Source of the DNA: Klebsiella pneumoniae
GTDB lineage: Bacteria; Pseudomonadota; Gammaproteobacteria; Pseudomonadales; Azotimanducaceae
Reading direction: 5' to 3'
DNA length: 5,380 nt
NCBI GenBank assembly: GCA_945878745.1
Contig: CAMDVY010000241.1
Span: 1 to 5,380, forward strand
The translations under genes and the position numbers were made by a program. Shown here piece by piece: positions 1-5,380 of the stretch (positions are counted from its first letter, which is position 1; the number at the start of each line of letters is the position of its first letter). The notes under the pieces are model-generated. The model saw only the letters and a program-made list of their open reading frames with translations. It was not told where the DNA came from and did not search any database.

Positions 1-372
1 ATGTTCGTGGCGGCCTACTCGGTACATCTGCCCAATGGCTGGCCCGCGATTGCGCCCTCCGCGCCGGCCGAGATCTGTAAACCGGCCACTGATGCGCACG
101 CCAATTCCAGCGTTTTCGCCCGTTACATCACCTGTTACAACGTCAATGAGCGGACCATCGAGGCAGCCACCCGGCTGGACAAGGCCAAAGACATCCTGAA
201 AGAACACGGCAACTGGAGCTATCTGAACGGCAGCGGCAGCATCGTCAAGCTCAACAACGGCATCGAGTTCGCGGCGATGTACTTCATGATGTTGTTGTCG
301 CTGGCCGTGATTGGTGGCGGGCGATTGTTGAGCCTCGACTATTTCGTCAATCTGCTGCTCAGAAAAAAGTAG
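1..372 (+). CDS. DoxX-family membrane protein, HvfX-like, C-terminal part (partial at left edge)
   Basis: The reading frame is open from the first base and ends with TAG at 370-372, leaving 123 visible residues. The ATG at position 1 is probably an internal methionine, because DoxX proteins are four-helix membrane proteins and only the last part is present. Visible are the end of one membrane helix running into VHLPNGWPAIAP, a polar loop (about residues 20-85) with two cysteines (C26, C45) and the stretch RLDKAKDILKEHG, then LNNGIEFA and a last hydrophobic helix (about 88-107), GGGRLLSLDYF and a basic tail ending RKK. From memory of the family, the long loop and the LNNGIEFA...GGGR..SLDY pattern fit HvfX, the DoxX-like protein found with HvfA/B/C in copper-binding RiPP (bufferin) clusters, better than plain DoxX. 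The DoxX assignment is fairly safe. The HvfX subtype is an inference, and no partner gene lies inside the window. Confidence 0.75.
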   Translation: MFVAAYSVHLPNGWPAIAPSAPAEICKPATDAHANSSVFARYITCYNVNERTIEAATRLDKAKDILKEHGNWSYLNGSGSIVKLNNGIEFAAMYFMMLLSLAVIGGGRLLSLDYFVNLLLRKK

Positions 373-404
373 CCGCAATGAGCAACTGACGGCGCAAATC
401 AACT

Positions 405-425
405 GCGGGCAGGCACGCTGCCCGC
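405..425 (+). terminator. GC-rich hairpin after the DoxX/HvfX-like gene, possible terminator
   Basis: A perfect 8-bp inverted repeat, GCGGGCAG (405-412) and CTGCCCGC (418-425), encloses the 5-nt loop GCACG. It begins 32 nt after the upstream stop codon and ends 34 nt before the protease start. The placement suits a terminator or attenuating structure between two transcription units. No T-tract follows (the next bases are TATCATCGT), so it does not meet the usual rule for an intrinsic terminator and may instead stabilise an mRNA 3' end. Confidence 0.4.
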
Positions 426-447
426 TATCATCGTCCCGCCATTTACC

Positions 448-453
448 AGGGTG
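448..453 (+). promoter_or_regulatory. Ribosome binding site of the M16 protease
   Basis: AGGGTG lies with 8 nt between its AGGG core and the ATG at 460. This decides the start: the in-frame GTG at 451 overlaps the site itself and has no purine-rich stretch at a suitable distance upstream. Starting at 460 also gives a compact, standard lipoprotein signal with Arg at position 3. Confidence 0.55.
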
Positions 454-459
454 TGTTTC

Positions 460-504
460 ATGTTCAGAGCCGTCACGATCCTAACGCTGCTGCTGATTGC
501 CAGC
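460..504 (+). other. Lipoprotein signal peptide (lipobox IAS-C)
   Basis: The first 15 residues form a short n-region with Arg3, a hydrophobic core (AVTILTLLLI) and the lipobox I-A-S followed by Cys16 (codon 505-507). This matches the signal peptidase II consensus. The residue after the cysteine is Ala rather than Asp, which by the enterobacterial Lol rule predicts sorting to the outer membrane. A flexible proline-containing linker (GPPPVE) follows before the catalytic domain. Confidence 0.8.
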
Positions 505-3261
505 TGCGCGACGAAGGTTGCAGGCCCGCCGCCGGTTGAGATCATCAAGAGTCCGAACGACGACCGTGGCTATCGATATCTGGAGCTACCCAACCAGCTC
601 AAGGTGGTGCTCATCACCGATGCGAGCAGCGACAAGGCCGCGGCGGCGCTGACCGTATTTCGTGGCAGCGTACATGATCCGAAGGCCCATCCCGGCCTTG
701 CCCACTTCCTTGAGCACATGCTGTTCATCGGCACCGCCAAATACCCGGATGTAGATGGTTATCAGCAATTCCTCACGGCCCACGGTGGCAGCTCGAACGC
801 CTATACCGCCGCTGATCACACCAACTACTTCTTTGACGTTGCCCCGCCTCAATTTCCAGAAGCGCTGGACCGTTTCGCGGACTTCTTCATCAGCCCACTG
901 TTCACCGCCGAATACGTCGATCGGGAAAAGAACGCCGTCAATTCCGAGTATCAACTGCAGATCAAGGACGATGGCTGGCGTGGCATGACGGCAGGCAAGC
1001 TCCTCATGAATCCTGCCCACCCGCTGGCCGGGTTCAACATTGGCAGTCTGGAAACCCTGGATGGCGACGTTCGTTCGGCCCTGCTCAAGTTTTTTGCAGA
1101 GGAATATTCGTCGGACCAGATGGCCCTGGTGGTGCTTGCGCCGCAGTCGCTGGATAGCCTGCAAACGCTGGTGACTGAACGGTTCGGCGCCATCCCCAAC
1201 CACAACCTTGGTCGCGATGATCCACCAGAGCAGGTGTTCACCGAGGACAACCTGCCGGTTCGGCTTGACGTCAAACCCATCCAGGAACTGCGCAGCGTAA
1301 CCTACTCGTTTCCAGTGCCGGCACTGCGCCCACACTACCGCGCCAAACCCGAGTTCTACATTGCCAATTTTCTCGGACATGAAGGCAAGGGCAGCCTGTA
1401 CGCCAAGCTGAAGGCACTGGGCTGGGCGACGGGTTTGTCCTCAACATCCGGAGATCTGGACACGGATGAATCCAACTTCGATGTCAACATATCGCTCACC
1501 GAAGAAGGGGCCAAACATATCGATGAGATCACGGCCTACCTCTTTGCCTATATCGATTTGATGCGTCAGGAGGAGCCTCAGGAATGGCGGCAGAAGGAAC
1601 TCGTGCTGCTCGGTGACCTCGGTTTCCGCTTCATGGAAAAAGGCGGCGCCATGCGAACCGTCTATGCCCTGGCCCCAGCGCTCATGAACTATCCCGCTGA
1701 AGAGATTCTTTACTTTCGTTATCGCTACGATGAATTCAAACCAGAGCTGATCCGAAGTTTCATGGATCAACTGCGGCCAGAGAACGTTGCGCTGCAGGTT
1801 ACCCTGCCCGATGTAAAAACCGATGCCAAGGAACGCTGGTTCGGTGTGGACTATGCGATTACCAAAGGTCCGATCAAGGTCGCGACGCTACCGGCATCCG
1901 CATTGACCGATTTGTCACTGCCGGAAGCCAACCCGTTTCTCCCGGAAAATCTCGAACTGGTCACCGCTGAAGCGGCGCCTCGTCAGATGATCAACGATGA
2001 TTCGGTGAACTACTGGCTGCACACGGACGGCCAGTTTGGCATCCCCAAGGCCAACCTGCGATTTACCCTCAACATCGATGGTGGTCTCGTCACCACCGAG
2101 GATCAGGCGGCTGCCCGCCTGTACGCCGATCTGGTGGCCGACGCCACCAATCAATGGGCCTACGCCACCATGATGGCAGGCATGAATGCACAGATTGGCA
2201 CTCGTCCACGCGGTTTTCGTTTTGACGTTACCGGCTACAACGACAAACAAGGGGTGCTGGTCGAGCGCGTGCTGGAGACCTTCGCCACCCTGTCCATCGA
2301 TGCCGAGCGGTTTGCCATCATCAAACGCGATCTGATCCAGTCGCTGGACAACGTTGACAAGGAACGCCCGTACACGCAGACCATGGCAGCCGTCGGCCAG
2401 GCAGTGCATGGCACGGAGTGGCCGGCCACCGAAATCTCGCGGGCCGTTTCGGCGATTACCCCGGCCAGCCTCGATGCATGGCGCAAAGAGCACCTGGCCA
2501 CCGTTGGCGTGTTTGGACTCGCCCATGGCAACGTCACCGAGGCCGGTGCCCGCAGCGTGCTGGACGCCGTTCGCAGACACTTCACGGTCAGCGAAGTCGA
2601 GACGACACTGCCCGGTCCTGTGCAGCTGCGCACAGCGCACTCCATCGAATTGCCTATCGAGCATGGTGATGCCTCCATCGTCGCCTTTGTGCAGGAACCG
2701 GATCGCTCCCTGCGTTCGAAGGCGATCACTCAACTGGCGGCGCACATCATTTCCCAAGGATTTTTCACCAGCCTGCGTACGGAACAACAACTCGGTTACG
2801 TGGTGGGAATGGGCGCCAGGGCCATTGATCGACAGCCCGGTATGCTGCTCACCGTACAGTCGCCGGTTGCGTCACCCGACCAGATCCTGAAAGCCATGCA
2901 GGCTTACCTTGATAGGCAACCTGCGATACTCGCTTCGATGTCCGAGGAGCAGTTCAATGCCCAGCGGCAGGGACTACTCGTCAAGCTGCTGGAAGCCGAT
3001 AAAAATCTGGGACAACGAACAGAGCGGTACTGGAACGATCTTGATGACGACATCACCACCTTTGATGGCAATCGCCAACTGGCGGCAGCGGTTGAGTTGC
3101 TGACCCTTGAAGATGTGCGTGCCTATGTCAGTGATCTGCCACGCCGTTTGAAGTCGCAGAGCATTATCGCGTTTTCACGGGGTGCCTTTGCGCCTCTGGC
3201 GAAACAGGGTGAACGGTCAGCATCGGTGGCCGACTTCAAGCGTCGGCAAAGGAAGGGCTGA
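460..3261 (+). CDS. M16 family zinc metalloprotease (insulinase/pitrilysin-like), predicted lipoprotein
   Basis: This 933-residue protein is predicted to cut peptides and small unfolded proteins on the periplasmic side of the envelope. Numbered from ATG 460, the N-terminal M16 domain (about 38-190) carries the inverted zinc motif HFLEH with H82, catalytic E85 and H86. The third zinc ligand is E163 (in NAVNSEY), with the accessory glutamate E156. The 77-residue gap from H86 to E163 equals that in human insulin-degrading enzyme (IDE). A second domain contains GKGSLYAKLKALGW. A middle domain follows, with NYPAEEIL and LRPENVAL. The C-terminal half (about 520-930) has the M16 fold without HxxEH. 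It keeps SLRTEQQLGYVV, whose R773 and Y780 match the substrate-binding Arg824 and Tyr831 of IDE. The length is close to E. coli pitrilysin (962 aa). Pitrilysin has an ordinary cleavable signal, whereas this protein has a lipobox. It stands alone and converges on dinG. The physiological substrate is unknown. Confidence 0.93.
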   Translation: MFRAVTILTLLLIASCATKVAGPPPVEIIKSPNDDRGYRYLELPNQLKVVLITDASSDKAAAALTVFRGSVHDPKAHPGLAHFLEHMLFIGTAKYPDVDGYQQFLTAHGGSSNAYTAADHTNYFFDVAPPQFPEALDRFADFFISPLFTAEYVDREKNAVNSEYQLQIKDDGWRGMTAGKLLMNPAHPLAGFNIGSLETLDGDVRSALLKFFAEEYSSDQMALVVLAPQSLDSLQTLVTERFGAIPNHNLGRDDPPEQVFTEDNLPVRLDVKPIQELRSVTYSFPVPALRPHYRAKPEFYIANFLGHEGKGSLYAKLKALGWATGLSSTSGDLDTDESNFDVNISLTEEGAKHIDEITAYLFAYIDLMRQEEPQEWRQKELVLLGDLGFRFMEKGGAMRTVYALAPALMNYPAEEILYFRYRYDEFKPELIRSFMDQLRPENVALQVTLPDVKTDAKERWFGVDYAITKGPIKVATLPASALTDLSLPEANPFLPENLELVTAEAAPRQMINDDSVNYWLHTDGQFGIPKANLRFTLNIDGGLVTTEDQAAARLYADLVADATNQWAYATMMAGMNAQIGTRPRGFRFDVTGYNDKQGVLVERVLETFATLSIDAERFAIIKRDLIQSLDNVDKERPYTQTMAAVGQAVHGTEWPATEISRAVSAITPASLDAWRKEHLATVGVFGLAHGNVTEAGARSVLDAVRRHFTVSEVETTLPGPVQLRTAHSIELPIEHGDASIVAFVQEPDRSLRSKAITQLAAHIISQGFFTSLRTEQQLGYVVGMGARAIDRQPGMLLTVQSPVASPDQILKAMQAYLDRQPAILASMSEEQFNAQRQGLLVKLLEADKNLGQRTERYWNDLDDDITTFDGNRQLAAAVELLTLEDVRAYVSDLPRRLKSQSIIAFSRGAFAPLAKQGERSASVADFKRRQRKG

Positions 3262-3301
3262 TTACCGTTGATTGGACAATCGTTGTGCAATCGCATGGCC
3301 G

Positions 3302-3328
3302 TGTAGGAGCGCTCTCCTGAGCGCGATC
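3302..3328 (+). repeat. REP unit 1 (plus orientation)
   Basis: Head TGTAGGA, then stem GCGCTC (3309-3314), loop TCCT (3315-3318), stem GAGCGC (3319-3324) and tail GATC. The GTAGGAGCG head followed by a short GC-rich palindrome is the usual REP layout in pseudomonads and xanthomonads. Confidence 0.7.
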
Positions 3329-3340
3329 TTCGATTATTCC

Positions 3341-3369
3341 AACAATCGCGGTCGGAGACCGCTCCTACA
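3341..3369 (-). repeat. REP unit 2 (minus orientation)
   Basis: Read on the minus strand this is TGTAGGA, stem GCGGTC, loop TCC, stem GACCGC, then tail GATTGTT. On the plus strand the stem halves are 3348-3353 and 3357-3362. It differs from unit 1 by a paired change in the stem and a loop shorter by one base. Confidence 0.7.
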
Positions 3370-3411
3370 TACCTGCGATCTGCAACCCTGTAAATCGCGA
3401 TGGGCTCAGGT

Positions 3412-5380
3412 TTACTCGAGGAAAAAGCGGTACGGCGGCAGCGAACGCTTCAGCATCGCGCCATAACGCGCGGTAACAAACCGACGATCCAGAAGAGTAA
3501 TGCGGCCGTGATCCTTTTCATGGCGAATGAGGCGGCCGCAGGCCTGCACCAGTCGTAGCGCGGCATCAGGCACACTGATTTCCATGAACGGATTTCGGCC
3601 CTGGTGTTCTGCCCACTCGGCCATCGCCTGATCAACGGGATCATCCGGCACCGCAAACGGCAGTTTGCAGATGATGACGTGTCGACAATAGTCATCCGGC
3701 AGGTCGAGGCCTTCCGCAAAACTCGCCAAGCCGAATAGATAGCTGATCTCACCACCATCGACGCGCAGTCGATGGGCATCGAGCAGCGCCTGTTTGGCCG
3801 CCGCACCCTGTACGAGCAGGTGATCGGTGACTTTGCGAGGCAGCAGTTCCAGCACTTTGCGCATCTGCCGCCAGGAGGCAAACAGCACCAGCGCGCTGCG
3901 CTTCTGGGCTAGCAACCCGGGCATGAGGCCAGCAATCTCGATCGTGTGTGCATCCGCCTGTCGTGGATCGGTGGTCATCGGTGGCACATGGAATTCCACC
4001 AGATTTGGATAGTCAAACGGGCTTGGAATGCAGAGTGTCGCCGCATCCGCGCCGAGACCAGAGCGTTCGAGGAATCGATCCCAGCGACCGGCTGCGGTCA
4101 ACGTCGCACTGGCACAGACAGCGCCATGGCAGCGACCCCACAGGACATCACGCAGCAATTCACCCGGTTCGATCGGCGCACTGATGATCTCGTAGTCATC
4201 ACCGCTCTGATTGACCCATCGCGCATGCATGACGGGCACACCCTCTTCATCGATCACCGCCGGGGCTTCTGCAAAATCGGTCAACACGCCGATGATCGCT
4301 TCGGCGCGCGCCAGCAATTGCCCAAGTACTGGCAACCAGTCATCCGTCTCGTGCTTGTTGGGCCAGTCGACGTCCCCGGCAACGACTTCGTCCAGCTTGT
4401 CTTCCATCCGCGACAACACTGACTCGACCTCACGCATGGACGGCAGGATATCGCCGCAGGCTCGAGCGAGATCAACCGGCACGCAGCCCAGTGGAAAACG
4501 ATGGGTTGCCAGCGACTCATCGCGCGCGGTGAACTGAAGACGCGACACCTCGGACAGCAGCAGACTGAAAGACTCCGCCGCTGCCGCAGTTTCTGCTGCG
4601 AGCGTGGTCGCCAGCGCCACCAGAAACGGTGGTCGCTCAAAACGCTGGGTCATCGTGCCGGTGGCACTGTTGACCTGATCGAACCAGGAAATGGCACCTT
4701 TCAATCGTGTGCGGGCAGAGAAGTGAGACTGCGTCTTGTCAGGCAGATGATGGGCTTCGTCGAAGACGTAGATGCAGTTTTCCGGCTCCGGCAGCACCAC
4801 ACCACCACCCAGACTCAGGTCGGCCAGCACCAGATCGTGGTTGGCGACGATGACATCAACCCCTTCCAGTTCCTGGCGCGCCTTGTAGAACGGGCACTGG
4901 CTGAAATAGGCGCAGCGTCGATTGGTGCATCCGCGGTGATCGGTTGTCACCTGTTGCCAGGCCTCGTCATCGATCCCCGCTTTCCAGGAGTCCAGTTCAC
5001 CGTTCCAGCTGCCATCGCTGAACGATTCGAGCATCGACAGGTACTGCGGCGTGGGGTCGGTGGCAGGCGGTTCGAAGAGATGGCCCGCCTGACGTTCGGC
5101 CGGTCGCACCGCATCATCCAGACGCTTCACGCAGACGTAACGACGACGTCCCTTGGCCAGTGCAAAACCGAACCGCATCCCGGAATGCAGCTGCAGATCA
5201 GGCAGATCACGAAACACCACCTGTTCCTGCAGCGCGACGGTGGCCGTGGCGATGACCACGGTCTTGTCCAGCATTTTTGCGACCGGTATGGACGCCATGC
5301 AGTAGGCTGCGGTTTTTCCGGTACCGGTACCGGCTTCAACGGCAACCAGCCGTACCTCGGGATCACAGAGACTGCGCGCA
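3412..5380 (-). CDS. dinG: ATP-dependent DNA helicase DinG (N-terminus cut by right edge)
   Basis: DinG is a 5'-to-3' superfamily 2 helicase of the XPD/Rad3 type that unwinds forked DNA, R-loops and similar structures during repair and replication. The frame runs from the stop codon (TTA on the plus strand, 3412-3414) to the window edge, giving 655 residues. Numbered from the first whole codon (5377-5379), Walker A is EAGTGTGKT with K22 (5311-5337). The four iron-sulfur cysteines are C83, C151, C156 and C162. The CX4C and CX5C spacing and the context CTNRRCAYFSQCPF match E. coli DinG rather than its paralogue YoaA. Next come DEAHH (207-211), the SAT motif (424-426), SFAEGLDLP (553-561) and QACGRLIR (612-619). 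By comparison with E. coli (Walker A Lys54, 716 aa), about 30 residues are missing upstream, and the tail lacks E. coli's long basic extension. The Met codon at 5296-5298 is internal, because Walker A precedes it. E. coli dinG is LexA-controlled; the promoter here is outside the window. Confidence 0.95.
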   Translation of the reverse strand, partial: ARSLCDPEVRLVAVEAGTGTGKTAAYCMASIPVAKMLDKTVVIATATVALQEQVVFRDLPDLQLHSGMRFGFALAKGRRRYVCVKRLDDAVRPAERQAGHLFEPPATDPTPQYLSMLESFSDGSWNGELDSWKAGIDDEAWQQVTTDHRGCTNRRCAYFSQCPFYKARQELEGVDVIVANHDLVLADLSLGGGVVLPEPENCIYVFDEAHHLPDKTQSHFSARTRLKGAISWFDQVNSATGTMTQRFERPPFLVALATTLAAETAAAAESFSLLLSEVSRLQFTARDESLATHRFPLGCVPVDLARACGDILPSMREVESVLSRMEDKLDEVVAGDVDWPNKHETDDWLPVLGQLLARAEAIIGVLTDFAEAPAVIDEEGVPVMHARWVNQSGDDYEIISAPIEPGELLRDVLWGRCHGAVCASATLTAAGRWDRFLERSGLGADAATLCIPSPFDYPNLVEFHVPPMTTDPRQADAHTIEIAGLMPGLLAQKRSALVLFASWRQMRKVLELLPRKVTDHLLVQGAAAKQALLDAHRLRVDGGEISYLFGLASFAEGLDLPDDYCRHVIICKLPFAVPDDPVDQAMAEWAEHQGRNPFMEISVPDAALRLVQACGRLIRHEKDHGRITLLDRRFVTARYGAMLKRSLPPYRFFLE

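Larger units (their letters stand above)
3302..3369. repeat. BIME-like pair of inverted REP sequences
   Basis: Two REP-type units face each other. The outer arms TGTAGGAGCG (3302-3311) and CGCTCCTACA (3360-3369) are perfect inverted copies, and each unit forms its own small hairpin. The element is centred between the converging protease and dinG stop codons, about 40 bp from each, a typical position for REP/BIME elements. Such elements are known in Pseudomonas, Xanthomonas and enterobacteria, are scattered by RAYT transposases, and can protect mRNA 3' ends or stop transcription. No RAYT gene is in the window. Multi-copy status in the genome is inferred from the sequence type only. Confidence 0.75.

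Noticed and set aside
451..459. GTG at 451 as the protease start
   Set aside because: It sits within the likely ribosome binding site and lacks one of its own. ATG at 460 gives a standard lipoprotein signal peptide.
586..1380. Long open frame of 264 codons on the minus strand
   Set aside because: It lies entirely antisense to the M16 catalytic domain, whose motifs are intact. The translation shows no recognisable family and is explained by GC-rich codon use on the other strand.
1915..2790. Long open frame of 291 codons on the minus strand
   Set aside because: It is antisense to the C-terminal half of the protease, with low-complexity Gly/Arg/His-rich composition and no motif. It is a shadow frame.
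2354..2890. Open frame of 178 codons on the plus strand in another frame
   Set aside because: It is inside the protease gene, rich in Arg, Pro and Ser as expected from an out-of-frame reading, with no domain.
3270..3281. Short inverted repeat GATTG-GA-CAATC just after the protease stop
   Set aside because: The loop is too small for a full 5-bp stem, the stem is AT-rich and no T-tract follows, so it is not a credible terminator.
3375..3398. GCGAT...ATCGC inverted repeat downstream of dinG
   Set aside because: Only 5 bp with a 14-nt loop; expected by chance in this composition.
3272..3466. Small 64-codon open frame on the plus strand after the protease
   Set aside because: It runs through both REP units and into the dinG 3' end. 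It has no convincing ribosome binding site, and its content is explained by the repeats.
3946..4422. Open frame of 158 codons on the plus strand
   Set aside because: It is antisense to dinG between conserved helicase motifs, with no recognisable protein features.

Overview
The window looks like ordinary chromosomal DNA of a GC-rich gammaproteobacterium. Three things point that way: a proteobacterial-type DinG helicase with its iron-sulfur cysteines, a pitrilysin/insulysin-like M16 lipoprotein, and an intergenic pair of REP sequences with the GTAGGAGCG head known from Pseudomonas and Xanthomonas relatives. The sequence does not fix a genus.

Layout. Positions 1-372 (+) hold the C-terminal part of a DoxX-family membrane protein that most resembles HvfX, the membrane partner in copper-related MNIO/bufferin RiPP clusters. 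The rest of that gene, and any operon it belongs to, lies to the left of the window. A GC-rich hairpin at 405-425 sits in the short gap before 460-3261 (+), a complete M16 zinc metalloprotease with a lipobox signal peptide and an intact HxxEH...E zinc site. From the other side, 3412-5380 (-) is ATP-dependent helicase DinG, complete at its C-terminus and cut by the right window edge just upstream of Walker A. The protease and dinG converge. The roughly 150-bp gap between their stop codons holds two inverted REP units (3302-3369), forming a BIME-like element.

The genes do not look like one pathway. The first may close a metal-homeostasis operon, the second is a stand-alone cell-envelope protease, and the third is a DNA-repair/replication helicase on the opposite strand. 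No tRNA, rRNA, CRISPR array, insertion sequence or phage gene was seen, and no stretch over 300 bases lacks a gene. I found no clearly new system. The best leads are the possible bufferin operon just outside the left edge and the compensatory base change between the two REP stems.
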